Shown: piece by piece, positions 30,671 through 40,759 of the stretch | How positions within the stretch are numbered: position 1 is the first letter of the stretch | Layout of the letters: each line of letters opens with the position of its first letter | Assembly: GCA_009746045.1 (NCBI GenBank) | Contig: RPFO01001075.1 | Span: forward strand, 1,085,162-1,149,161 | Reading direction: 5' to 3' | DNA length: 64,000 nt | Source: Mesostigma viride | Lineage: Eukaryota; Streptophyta; Mesostigmatophyceae; Mesostigmatales; Mesostigmataceae | Made by a program: the position numbers and the translations under genes | Notes under the pieces: generated by a model | The model's database searches: none | The model's input: only the letters and a program-made list of their open reading frames with translations | What the model was told of the DNA's origin: nothing

Positions 30671-32170
30671 GTGTGACCTCTTCAAGGTCGCCATTCTGAC
30701 GATCCTGACCTACGGCGCCGAGACCTGGACACTGACGCAGGAGCTGGAGCAACGACACGACTCGACGGCAACGTCACCAAGATGCTGCGCAAGGCCCTTA
30801 ACATCCCCTTTGGTTTGCACATTAGTAATGAGGATCTGTACGCTGATTTGCCCTATGTTTCCCACATTATTAGGCACAGGCGCCTGGGCCTAGCCGGGCA
30901 CCTGGCCCGCACAGATCAGGTAGACACATCAGATAGACTAGCTGGCACCAAGCCCGCCCAGCCTGGGCGATATGTCCTCACCTGGCGTGCCCGGCCCAGG
31001 CCGCGCGCGGCAGGGTCGCCACCCGTGGACTTTTCGATCGTGATAGACTCGGCATGGACATGTGCTACAGTAGACGTGACGGGCTCCCACCCGGCCAGCC
31101 TCCTGGTTTGTCTGTAATATGGAGGCAGATGGTACGCAAGGATGGATGGCAAGTAGTGATGAAGGAGACCACGCCCAAGTCTGTGGGGGCTCCGCGCGTG
31201 ACCGCGCATGGCGCCATTCACAGCGATTCGGTCCGCGGTGCCCACACCCCTGTAACTAGGACCTAGATAGCTTACACCATCCATTCCATCCCATGTTCCC
31301 CTACACCGTCCGCATTGGAAGTTTGTTATTATGGGTCAATTTTTGCCGTATTTGCATTACGAATAACCCTGGATTGTTTGTTGGGGAGCCAGTTAGAGTC
31401 CCGGGTTTTTATTATTTAATTAAAACCTTTTGTTTGTTTGTTTGTCCTGCAGCCGTTCAAGGCACGTGGGTACTTATTTAATTAAATTTCTTTTGTTTGT
31501 TTGGTAGATATGGTACACGCCGTCCCCAACCCGGCCCGGCGGCCCCCCTTTCGGCGGCCACAGGCTATAGTCAGTGGAGGTCTCAGGTCAGTGATACCCT
31601 ATTTAATTGCTCAAGGCCCATAAGTATCGCACATGAGTAGTACATCTTACATGTACATCTGTAGACACGCTCAGGCCTCAGCCTCTACTGAGTACCGACC
31701 GACGTGCCCTGCCGAGGCAGTAGAGCGTGGATTGCTGGATGCAAAAGCGGTTCACTTGGTTCGCGCCTCACCCCGCGCTCGGCCTGCGTCTCGCGGGTTT
31801 TTTTCGATTTTCACGATATTTCATGTTCCCCGCCTGTCCAAGGTATTTTCGAAGGTTTTATGTACTTGATATTATATAATATAAAGTGTTTGTTTGTTTT
31901 CTCACAGGGCGACGACCCCGTGCCCACATGAGTTAATTAATTAATTTTGTTTGTTTGTTTGTTTGTTTGTTTGTTTGTTTGTTTGTTTGTTTGTTGAGTC
32001 CAGTCCTCAGCCCCCGTTTAATTAATTTTCTTTTGTTTTTTTATGGTTTTCAGCCAGAACATTTTCCAGAAGCTAATTATTTATTTAAAACTTCTAATGC
32101 GGACGGTGTACCACTGAGGACTTATGCTCACGTGATGCAGTCACGTGTCTATTAATAATTAATTAATTTT
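30671..32170 (+). mobile_element. LINE-A copy 3, 5'-truncated, carrying a nested TIR element
   Basis: Starts head-to-head with LINE-B copy 2 at 30671 (GTGACCTCTTCAAGG), reads TILTYGAETWTLTQELEQ, KMLRKALNIPFGLHISNEDL, YADLPYVSHIIRHRRLGLAG, then the 3' UTR to CCATGTTCCCCTA (31303). It resumes at 32109 with TACCACTGAGGACTTATGCT, the hairpin CACGTGATGCAGTCACGTG (32129-32147) and an ATTAAT tail. Copy 4 at 35.5 kb shows the uninterrupted site. Confidence 0.82.
31304..32108. mobile_element. 805-bp TA-flanked DNA transposon (non-autonomous) inside LINE-A copy 3
   Basis: Terminal inverted repeats of 21 bp, 20 matching: left CACCGTCCGCATTGGAAGTT (from 31304), right the reverse complement ending CGGACGGTG at 32108. 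TA lies directly outside both ends (31302-31303, 32109-32110), and LINE-A copy 4 has CCCCTACCACTG at the empty site, so TA is the duplicated target. No transposase ORF; the inside holds repeated TTTAATTAAAT plus TTTG-repeat blocks. TA duplication with short TIRs fits Tc1/mariner-type MITEs, though other TA-targeting families are possible. Confidence 0.85.
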
Positions 32171-32849
32171 AATCCCCGCCCGTTTCACAAGAATTCAGCC
32201 AGCCATAATTTCAATTAACAACAGTTAAGGCCACACATTTCCATCTCCATTCATATTCATCATCCTGAACGACTCAAAAACGCGGAAAAGATTACGGCAG
32301 GCTCAAGCTCCCATGGTCCCGCCGGATTGTCCAGAATTCTGGCCTGTGCACGCTGCATGGGTGTCTCGTTGATATAAGATTCTAACAAAATAAATATAAC
32401 GGCAAAAGAGTAAAGGAAAATGAGGTGCCAGGGGTGGAAACCCCTTACAACAACCGGAAAACGAGTGTGTGAGGTGTGAGAACTTACTAGTAGTAGTGAT
32501 GAAGATCTAGAATAATGAATCTACTAGTTGTGCGATCCGGGCCTAGCGAGCCTATCCGCCCGCTAGCTAGAATTAGAACTGGACTACATTCTCGTACTGT
32601 AGTCCTTAAAAAATTACATTCTCGTAGTCCTTGCGGATAGCGGATTTCAGGTCATTTCAGGCCGCATAACTCATGATATAGACTAGGATCTTTCGCGAGT
32701 GGCTGGTGCGGCTCGTTAATTACGTACACTGGTTATTGAAGGTTTCGTCCGGTCGTCGATCTAGTATATAGGGCCACCAGACCATAGAAGCTCGCACAGA
32801 GCAAATGCCGTTGGCAGGGCCTCGTGCATGGGCTTAATTAACCCTAATT
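32171..32849. other. no recognised feature
   Basis: AT-rich spacer between LINE copies. A short direct repeat (ACATTCTCGTA..GTAGTCCTT) occurs at about 32585 and 32625. No ORF with coding character and no repeat boundary was seen. Confidence 0.4.
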
Positions 32850-32961
32850 AATTCATTCATTCATTAATAGACACGTGACTGCGTCACGTGAGCATAAGTC
32901 CTCAGTGGGAGGGGAACATGGGATGGAATGGATGGTGTAAGCTATATCTAGGTCCTAGTAG
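32850..32961 (-). mobile_element. LINE-A copy 6, last 90 bases only
   Basis: Minus sense: ACCTAGATATAGCTTACACC, CCATCCCATGTTCCCCTCCC, ACTGAGGACTTATGCTCACG, then the CACGTGACGCAGTCACGTG hairpin and an ATTAATGAATGAATGAATTA tail (32850-32870). It abuts LINE-A copy 4, which runs the other way. Confidence 0.7.
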
Positions 32962-35545
32962 CCTAGCACCGCCCGCATCCGCCTGCGATTCCCCTCGCCC
33001 TTTCGTAAGCACGTGGCATCACCTGATTTGCGCACACTTCAGTTGCTTGAGAAATCTGACGACGCTCTGGAGGACTTCCCTGAAAAATGCGCCCACAAGC
33101 GCGCGGCAGAGGCGTTCGTCGACGCGCTGGACATCCCGGCCAGCCACGCCCAGCTGTTCGCTGCCGGCCCGGCATCGGCCCTTCGGCACCTCGCTGACAA
33201 GCTGCCCGCGGCCGGGGCCCTGCTGCCCCCCCGCCGCCCGCCCCGCTTCACCAGCCTGCACCGGCTCCCCGCCGTCATCCAGGCCCGGCAAGCCCTGCGC
33301 GACAACAGCGACCCCGCCCGCTACGCCCGCCTCAAAGCCGATTACCACTCGGCCATCCGGCAGGCGACCAAGGAGCAGGAGGACCTTCATGTCCGCGAGT
33401 ACTTCGCCCACCTCAAGGACCAGCACGGCAAGTACGCCTGGACCCGCCTGCGTCACGCCCAACGGCCCGCCGGCGGCGCGCAGCCGACGCCGCAAACGCT
33501 CTCTGGCTCGCCGCAGCAGCAGCTCGACCAGTGGTATTCCTCCCAGTCCCGGCTGCTCGGCGCCCCCCCGCCGCCTCCGCCGCTTGGCCCTCTGGCGGCC
33601 GCACGCCTGGCAGTAGCGCGCCTGCGGACGTCCCTGCGCCACCCACGCCGCCCGCCGCTGAGCAGGACTACACGTACCCAGCCCTGACGGAACCCCTGGC
33701 CGACCCCAACGAGCTCCCGCCGTTCACCGAGCTCGAGCTGAGCACCGCCGCCAAGCAACTCCGCTTCTATGCCGCCGTTGGACCTGACCAGCTCCCAGCC
33801 CCGGTGATTAAGCTGACGGCGCTCACGGGGTTCCTGCTTGACGTCTGCAACCGGATCCTGCTTGCCGACGCGCCGCCAATTCCTGAGTGGCAGCACAGCT
33901 ACCGTATTATGCTGTACAAAAACAAAGGTTCCCCTGATGACCCCGCCAACTACAGAGGAGTCTGCATCCAGAGCGCCGCACTCAAGTTGTTCATGCGCAT
34001 GATCCTCAACCGCCTTCGTTCTGCTCTCGACTGTCACCTTGGGAAAAGTCAAATGGGCTTCCGTCCTGGGCGCAACACCGTCATGCAGCCATCTTCGTCG
34101 CGCGTCGCCTCTTTGAGGAAATCGCGCTCCTGCAACCTGGTGAGTTTCCCGCCATCCTGATCTTCGTCGACTTCATCAAGGCTTTTGATTCTGTCCTCTG
34201 GGGCGCTCTATGGGCTGTACTTGCTCGCGCTCGCGTCCCCACTCCCCTGATTACCGTCATCCGCACGCTGTATGAGGGGTCGACCACTTCGGTGCGCACT
34301 CATCAACACGGCATTACCCCGCCAATGATGCCCACTGCAGACCGGCGTCTGGCAGGGTTGCGTCCTGTCGCCGTACCTGTTTATTATTGTAGTGGATTAT
34401 GTTATGCACCAGGCACGTGCTCGCTTTGCTAGCATCGCAGGCCGTGCCCCTGGCCTAGCGATCACGAACGAGCTTGGAGAAGGCCGGGGGGCCGACTAAC
34501 AAGCTGAATTTACTAGCTGACCTCATTTATGCCGACGACATCACGCTCATCGAGAAACCGAAGTCTGCCCAACTTTGGCTGGACTGCCTGGCGCTCGAGG
34601 CTCGGGCGGTTGGTCGATCTAGAAATCAGCCCCAAAACGGAGGCCCTGGCCCTCGGCATGGCAGGGCCCCCACCCACACTCCGCCTCTTAGACGATGCCG
34701 AGGTCAACTACCCTCCTTCAGCAGGCCGCTTCAAGCTGCTCGGCAGTTGGCTTCCCGACTGCGAGGCCGGACGACATGACGACACGGATCGGCAAGGCGT
34801 GGGCGCAACTCCATGACCACCGCCGCTGGTGGAGCAACCCCGCCCTACCCCGGATCGTCAAGCGTGACCTCTTCAAGGTCAGCATTCTGACGATCCTGAC
34901 CTACGGCGCCGAGACCTGGACACTGACGCAGGAGCTGGAGCAACGACTCGACGGCGCCGTCACCAAGATGCTGCGCAAGGCCATTAACATCCCCTTAATT
35001 GGTTTGCTCATTAGTAATGAGGATCTGTACGCTGATTTGCCCTATGTTTCCCACATTATTAGGCACAGGCGCCTGGGCCTAGCCGGGCACCGGCCTGGCC
35101 CGCACAGATCAGGTAGATACATCAGATAGACTAGCTGGCACCAAGCCCGCCCAGCCTGGGCGATATGTCCTCACCTGGCGTGCCCCCGGCCGCGCACGGC
35201 AGGGCCGCCACCCGTGGACTTTTCGTGATAGACTCGGCATGGACATGCGCTACACTAGAGTCTAGACGTGATGGGCTCACACCCGGGCAGCCTCCTCAGT
35301 GGTTTGTCTGTAATATGGAGGCAGATGGTGCGCAAGGATAGATGGCAAGTAGTGATGAAGGAGACCACCCCCAAGCCTGTGGGGGCTCCGCGTGTGACCA
35401 AGTATGGCATTCATAGCGATTCGGGCCGCGGTGCCCACACCCCTGTAACTAGGACCTAGATAGCTTACACCATCCATTCCATCCCATGTTCCCCTACCAC
35501 TGAGGACTTCTGCTCACGTGATGCAGTCACGTTTCCTTATTAATT
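32962..35545 (+). mobile_element. LINE-A copy 4, longest copy, RTE-like, endonuclease part missing
   Basis: Carries the linker before the RT, the whole RT region, the C-terminal segment, a roughly 400-base 3' UTR, the hairpin CACGTGATGCAGTCACGT (35514-35531) and a short ATTAATTAAT tail. The 5' endonuclease domain is absent, so it is 5'-truncated or eroded. It is bounded by copy 6 (minus) on the left and copy 5 (minus) on the right. Confidence 0.8.
33013..35130 (+). pseudogene. LINE-A ORF2 (reverse transcriptase and C-terminal region), about five frame changes
   Basis: Segments in order: linker (LKADYHSAIRQATKEQEDLH, frame from 33013); RT motifs (SYRIMLYKNKGSPDDPANYR; SQMGFRPGRNT, frame from 33531); motif A (FVDFIKAFDSVLWG, near 34165); motif B, recoverable in another frame near 34345 as QTGVWQGCVLSPYLF; catalytic YADD (LADLIYADDITLIEKP, near 34520-34560); then LEISPKTEALALGM, GRFKLLGSWLPDC, TILTYGAETWTLTQELEQRL. 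GVxQGCVLSPxLF plus YADD plus the TYGAETW tail is typical of RTE/Jockey-type ORF2. Frame switches fall near 33530, 34160, 34340-34470, 34600 and 34760. Confidence 0.75.
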
Positions 35546-35548
35546 AAT

Positions 35549-35857
35549 GGGATGGAATGGATGGTGTAAGCTATAGTCTAGGTCCTAGTTACAGGGGTGT
35601 GGGCAGCGCTGCCCGAATCGCTATGAATATGCCATACGCGGTCACACGCGGAGCCCCCACATACTTGGGGGTGGTCGAGATCCTTCAACACCACGTGCCA
35701 TCTATCCTTGCGCACCATCTGCCTCCATTTTACAGACAGACCAGGAGGCTGCCCGGGTGTGAGCCCGTCACGTCTTAGTAGTGTAGCACATGTCCATGCC
35801 GAGTCTATCACGAAAAGTCCACGGGTGGCGACCCTGCCGCGCGCGGCCTGGGGCACG
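35549..35857 (-). mobile_element. LINE-A copy 5, 3' UTR fragment
   Basis: Minus-sense 3' UTR matching copy 4: CCGCGCGCGGCAGGGTCGCC, GTGATAGACTCGGCATGGAC, CTCCTGGTCTGTCTGTAAAA and CACCCCTGTAACTAGGACCT. It lacks the terminal hairpin. It lies tail-to-tail with copy 4, sharing the TTAATTAATGGGATGG junction. Confidence 0.7.
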
Positions 35858-35859
35858 CA

Positions 35860-36234
35860 TGGGATAGATAACACCTACACGTTGTAGGACGTGAATCGGT
35901 TATCTGCACCCGAATACAACCCGCTGATGGGAGAGCTAGCGCTCGCAGCCGTTGGACGCCATCACGCGGCAAGTGGCGCGACTATATACATCCACCAATA
36001 TTGCAGGAGTCACGTACCAGCCCCGGCCACTGACGGTACTGGCGGGGCAGGGGGGATGTACATATTAACAGTTGCAAACTGTGGAACTCCCCCCGGGGCT
36101 AGCTCCCCCGGGAAACTGTATCTAGAGCATTCAAGCGAGTTGTCTAGAAGGGGGCAATTAATTGACAATAACGGGATAGCTTAGGGACTACAGCACTTGG
36201 AATGATATATTAGCTCAGCGTTATAGTAGTACCT
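35860..36234. other. no gene recognised
   Basis: Contains a GGGGGGATGT / CCCCCCGGGG / CCCCCGGG cluster with potential hairpins (AACTCCCCCCGGGGCTAGCTCCCCCGGG near 36087). Nothing coding was seen. Confidence 0.4.
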
Positions 36235-37890
36235 TCATTTAATTGAGAACATAATAGCTCCGTGGGGAGCATATGTAACACATAGCCCTGAGAAAGGGGC
36301 ATCTAGCTAGGGGTTTTAGATACAGTCTGGTGGGCTACAACCTGCAGGTGTAGGATGTAAACTATCACCTGCTCGGGGGGCACAAGGTGCACCTGCACCA
36401 CCATGATGGGTCAATGCATCCCGATCAGGCACACACGGGGCAGCGTGGGGAATTGGCCTTATAGAAGGCATGCATGCCATATGGCCGGGGTGGAAGATAT
36501 ATATTCATTGAGAATGATAGATTACGGAGGTGAGATGGCAGATGGGCATGCAACATAAGGAAAAACCCGATAACTGGGAGAACAACCCTGAAGAAATTAA
36601 TAGTATTCTGACACGGACATCCAAGGATCACGCCAGCTGAACAAGGTACAACTAACTATACATCACAAAACTACACCCAGCAACAGCGCTGCCGGCCCAC
36701 CATGCAGGCCTGGAAGGGATCTCGACCGCATGGGTCGCGACAAAGTCGGCCCGGGTGCGGCGGGATAACACATCAGCCACGGTGCGAGTGAGGGCGAGTG
36801 ACAGGCGCTGCCGCCAATACGAGGACCACGTGCAGGCAGACCACCGTCGGGGCGGTCCGACCCTCGAGGTCGAGGCGGTCTTCACGGCGTTGGCAGCACT
36901 CGTGGAAAAACTCCGCTGTCTGGCCGGGGGCCCATGGCCCAGAACTCCTCAAGGACAAAGGGGATGACCCGGTGGGGCCCCACATTGCCGTAGGAGGCAA
37001 ACTGGTCGCGCTCAGCCACAGCGGCAGCAGCGCCGGCATCCATGCACAGCCGCCCGGAGGATGTGGCGACCGGAGAGCGGCCGAGCCACGGAGACATCGA
37101 TGAGCAGGTGGCAATTCCCTGCCCGTCGTAGTCAAGCACGGTAATGTCGTGGCGGTGGGTGGGTGAGTAGAGGGCGGCCCCATCCGCGTCCTCGCACTTG
37201 ATGGTGGAGTGGGGAAAGACCGACCGAACCATGGCACACACCACCCGGAGGAGAGCGGTATGGAGATAGAGGAACCAGTTCTGGTTCTGCTGGCGCCACC
37301 CATGCACGCGATGTAGTGCGTCCCAGTAGTATCCAGAGCAAGCCCGCAGCTGCCGCAGGACGCACCCGCCGTGATGAGAGGTTGCGGGGCAAAGAGCTGG
37401 TGCATGGCGGAGAGCGATGGCGTAAAGGGCCGGAACCAGCATGAACAAAGGGCTCATGGGGAGGGCGCGCAGGAATGCGGACCCCACGCGGAGTGAAGCC
37501 AAGCCTTCCCCTGATCGTTCAAGCTCGCATGCAGACCCATCCAGTCGGCACAGTGTAGTATACCCGCGTAGGTCTTTTGTTGTTTTTCATGAACGCAGGC
37601 AGGGAAGACACAAGGACTGACGACAGTGGACACGCCGGGCGTGCCCCGGGGCAGGCGACGGTGGACGGCCTGAGCGGGGCGGACGAGGTCGCAAGAGGAA
37701 GATATCTATAGCTATACAAGCGCTAGGGCATGGCTTCTCAACAGAGAGTGACTCTCTGCATAGGCAGAGCATGGCTAAATGCTCAATGCAACATCCATGG
37801 GGGTCCCATTGTAGGCATGGCTAGGCTAAATTCTGAAGGCGTCATCCATGGGGGTCACCTTCAATTAGCTCTGGCTCCTTGGGCCATCAG
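36235..37890 (-). mobile_element. family C copy 3 (3' UTR), split by LINE-D copy 2
   Basis: The left part 36235-36491 holds the C-type 3' end in minus sense: tail, the hairpin GCTCCCCACGGAGC (about 36256-36269), TGTGTTACATATGCTC and GCACCTTGTGCC-type sequence. The right part from 37706 holds the upstream 3' UTR (GCTATACAAGCGCTAGGGCA, GAGAGTGACTCTCTGCAT, ATGGGGGTC). The hairpin stem differs from copies 1 and 2 by paired changes. The upstream end is not sharp. Confidence 0.65.
36501..37696 (-). mobile_element. LINE-D copy 2, 5'-truncated RLE-type LINE
   Basis: Matches LINE-D copy 1 positions about 2597-3787 in reverse: MHQLFAPQPLITAGASCGSC, TTGTHYIAC, then RLE-region text and the 3' UTR. The 9-bp sequence GGAAGATAT flanks it on both sides (36492-36500 and 37697-37705), a clear target-site duplication. 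It retains the C-terminal knuckle and nuclease region in several frames (frame changes near 36880, 37090 and 37270 among others). 5' truncation inside ORF and a TSD show target-primed integration into family C copy 3. Confidence 0.88.
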
Positions 37891-38019
37891 CTTGCGCCTT
37901 CACCGGCGTCTTGAGCACACCTTACCTGTGATTTATTCCATAAGCTATGCGTCAGCCTACCTATGGTATTGCATGGTTTCACTAACAAGCCGCCTTGTGT
38001 GCTTGTGCTTGTTTAGGAG

Positions 38020-38215
38020 GCATGCATGAACCATCATGGCGGTGCAGGTGCACCTTGTGCACCCAGAGCAGGTGATAGTTGTACATCCTACACATGCAGG
38101 TTGTCGCCCTGATTGTATTCCAAACCCATAGATGCCCCTTTCTCAGGGCTATGTGTTACATATGCTCCCCACGGAGCTATGATTTTAATTAATTAATTAA
38201 TTAATGGTTTCACTG
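38020..38215 (+). mobile_element. family C copy 4, 3' end
   Basis: Plus sense: GGTGCAGGTGCACCTTGTGC, CAGAGCAGGTGATAGTTGTA, GGGCTATGTGTTACATATGC, hairpin GCTCCCCACGGAGC, then a TTTTAATTAATTAATTAATTAATGG tail. It is close to copy 3 (the two read toward each other). Confidence 0.65.
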
Positions 38216-38610
38216 CCCTGGCACCATGCTGTGGAGATCTGTCAGCGCTCAGTGTGGCCTGCCCGCTCGTGGCAGTGAGAGAAGCTCCTAGGGCGCCCCG
38301 TCCCTCCTGTGTATAGGGGTTAATTGAAGGTTCCTTTACTCTGTATGGGCACGTACGCACGTGATGCAGTCGTGAACGTGCTTAGAAATTAATCAATTAA
38401 TGGCACCCACAGGATTTGTTGCGCCCGCACCATGCTGCGGAGAGACCGCTCTGCACACGGCAGTGCCCACTAATGTGGCTGTCAGACAGTCGACAGATGT
38501 TGTAGCCCGTGTGTCTGCTGGCCATCGCTCTCTCTCCACCTTAATTGCCAACTTTGTGGCACCAATGTGACGCAGTACGTCACGTGCTTATTATAATTAA
38601 GTGTTAAGCA
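38216..38610 (+). mobile_element. two short TTAAT-tailed elements with CACGTGA-type hairpins
   Basis: First unit about 38216-38399, second about 38400-38605. Both begin with a related GCACCATGCTG(T/C)GGAGA segment and end with a hairpin-bearing 3' end (GCACGTGATGCAGTCGTG..CGTGC; GTGACGCAGTACGTCAC) and AATTAATCAATTAAT or TTATTATAATTAAG tails. They have no ORF. They could be SINEs or heavily truncated LINE copies whose ends resemble LINE-A. Confidence 0.5.
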
Positions 38611-38859
38611 CGTCGTTAATATAGTGCTGGGTATTGATTCAGATTTCTTAGGAAATAAAATTTGATCATGAGATGGCCGTACATGGCTGCTAGACGGGTC
38701 TGAGGTGCAGTTCCGTGATCTCTTTAACTGCTGGCGGAATAACTCGGCCTAGTCCCCGAATCTACCATGATAGCTATCGAAAGTCTCAAACAATATCAAA
38801 ATGACTTTCGACTGACCAAACTAATTTATTTTAGGAATTGCTACGCCCAAACAAGGGTT

Positions 38860-38975
38860 AGGGCCGTAACACCTAGCCCCCCCGTGTCCTCTTCTAGCTG
38901 CTCCTTGAAAGTGCGGGCCTTGGAATACGTGCTACATGATCTCCCAACGGAGTCATGTTATAATTTAATTAAAAA
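38860..38975 (+). mobile_element. short LINE-B/C-type 3' end
   Basis: GGAATACGTGCTACATGATC, hairpin CTCCCAACGGAG, TCATGTTATAATTTAATT and an A-run. Over about 45 bases it is almost identical to the LINE-B copy 2 end. Confidence 0.6.
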
Positions 38976-39611
38976 AAAATTATGGCCGTACAATTTCGCT
39001 AATAAATAATTTGTCAGATTAAGTGCTATTTCAGCAGATGTCAGACAGGGGCGCTTCCACTCAAGCCCTGTTTTGACTCAAATCGCAGGTTGCATGGTGG
39101 CTGAGGCCCGTACCATCCCTGCCCGAAAGCTGGCACTTGCTAGATTGTAGATAAACTGTAAAACAAAGGAACGCACTCAACTATACAGAATGACGGACGT
39201 ATACGAGGTTGTCTAATTGATTTGAGATGACCAATCACTGACTTTCACAAGAGAATTTGTCTGGGCACGGTCAATGTGATCCACCATCCAACTCGTAGTG
39301 TTGCCTACTTGCAACCTTTGTTTAGCTCCTCTAATGGCCCAAACGCCACCAAAATCTGTTGCCATGCCTGGCATCTGGGCACATTGGGATGGATTGCCCT
39401 TCAGAATTATGAACGACCAAAGAAAGCGGGGGGCGCATCATGGGCGCCATCGCCACTGAAAAGGCACTTTTGTTAAGGCAGATCAGGTTGCCTGGTAGCT
39501 TATGTACAGGCGATAGAAAAGATTAGTCATCGTCACACCACGTAGGTTGGTATCAGGCCTCCCCTCTCTGGGTGCCGGGTAGCAGATGAATGCATTGGAA
39601 ACGGAAACTTC
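38976..39611. other. 3' flank of the tau-like gene, no feature recognised
   Basis: No ORF with coding character, repeat boundary or structural RNA was seen. The mean base composition looks like ordinary intergenic DNA of this window. Confidence 0.4.
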
Positions 39612-40136
39612 TCAGACTATGCGAAGCTGCCCTTCGATGTACTGGCCAATTACTGACTTAGTTTTGGAGTAATCCTTCTTCTCATCATATATCTTGATTG
39701 CACCTCCGCCAGGCTGGTGGTCCAAATAATCTTTGGACCCAACCTTGGGCTGTACGTAGTCCCACTTCGGCGTCTCATTAAATACTTTTACACTTCCACC
39801 TCCGGGCCGGTGGTCAATGTAGTCCTTGGAACCGACCTTGGGCTGGACATGCTCCCAGTGAGGCTTTTCGTTAAACACCTTCACGGCCCCACCGCCAGGG
39901 GCATGATCGATGTAGTCCTTGCTGCCCACCTTTGGTTGCACATAGTCCCACTTGGGCTTTTCGTTAAATACCTGCTTGTCGCCTCCACCAGGCTGATGAT
40001 CAATTTTTTCAAAACTGCCCACTTTAGGCTGAACATGCTCCCACTTCGGCTTCTCGTCGAAGATTGTCTTCGGCTCCCGCTTTGCACTCCTGCTGCTAAG
40101 CGGTCGAGTCCCATCTCCCGGAACGTATTTCGCCAT
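39612..40136 (-). CDS. small tau/MAP-type microtubule-binding repeat protein
   Basis: Intronless, 174 residues from ATG 40136 (MAKYVPGDGTRPLSSRSAKR); a longer reading from TTG 40175 is unlikely. Four tandem repeats of 31 residues, each of the form VQPKVGSKDYIDHxPGGGxV followed by KVFNEKPxWDY. Tau, MAP2 and MAP4 repeats have the same pattern and length: V(Q/T)SK(I/C)GSxxNIxHxPGGG followed by xxxIxxxK; the invariant Lys-x-Gly-Ser and the PGGG turn are all kept. In animals these repeats bind along the microtubule lattice. By family, this should be a microtubule-associated protein, perhaps axonemal or cytoskeletal. There is no tau-like projection domain; the protein is almost only repeats. The fourth repeat ends in KSVIGQYIEGQLRIV. 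Confidence 0.8.
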   Translation of the reverse strand: MAKYVPGDGTRPLSSRSAKREPKTIFDEKPKWEHVQPKVGSFEKIDHQPGGGDKQVFNEKPKWDYVQPKVGSKDYIDHAPGGGAVKVFNEKPHWEHVQPKVGSKDYIDHRPGGGSVKVFNETPKWDYVQPKVGSKDYLDHQPGGGAIKIYDEKKDYSKTKSVIGQYIEGQLRIV

Positions 40137-40614
40137 GATATATGAAAAGGACGGGGAGAAGAGCCGCAGGGGCAAGCCAAGAACACGCCGGGAAAGGCTG
40201 AAAACAAAGTTTCTTGCGACTTTCTGTTTTTTACTAACTCCCTTCCCGTTGCCAAGATAAAGGAAAAGGTATTAAACGCTGACGAGTGGGATTACGGGGA
40301 CAAAAATGGGATGCGCAGGCCAACTGGTTTGGTGCGCGCGCTCGCGTTTGGCCTTGCTCCCATCCAAGGTTGTGGGCAGACAGAACTTTCTAGGAAGGGT
40401 CGTAAACCAAAATTAAATAATCAAGACCTACTGTAGTTGCTACGGTACAGTTGAGTACCCAAACTATTTCACGGTTGTTACCTACACAGGACGTACCTAC
40501 TAATTATTATCCCAGGATTATCCTTATAATTGGGCGGTTCAAGCCAGTTCTGATCGGTAGTTGTTGTGGTTGTTGTTGTTGTTGTGCCCCACGTGATCGG
40601 TAGCGGTAGTAGTC

Positions 40615-40757
40615 GTTGTTGTTGTTGTGTCCCACGCCGCACATGGGCAGCAGAGAATCTAGAGTGATCGTTCGTGATCGGTAGTACTGCACCGAGAAGG
40701 CTACTATAGATTCTCTGCTGCCCTTGGGCGGCGTGGGACACAACAACAACAACAACT
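40615..40757. repeat. imperfect palindrome with about 45-bp arms
   Basis: The left arm (GTTGTTGTTGTGTCCCACGC, then ACATGGGCAGCAGAGAATCT) is mirrored by the right arm (AGATTCTCTGCTGCCCTTGG, then GTGGGACACAACAACAACAA). The loop is about 35 bases. A third half-copy (CTCTGCTGCCCATGTGCGGC) is at about 41108, and a related GTTGTTGTTGTTGTGCCCCAC at about 40567. Confidence 0.8.
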
Positions 40758-40759
40758 GC

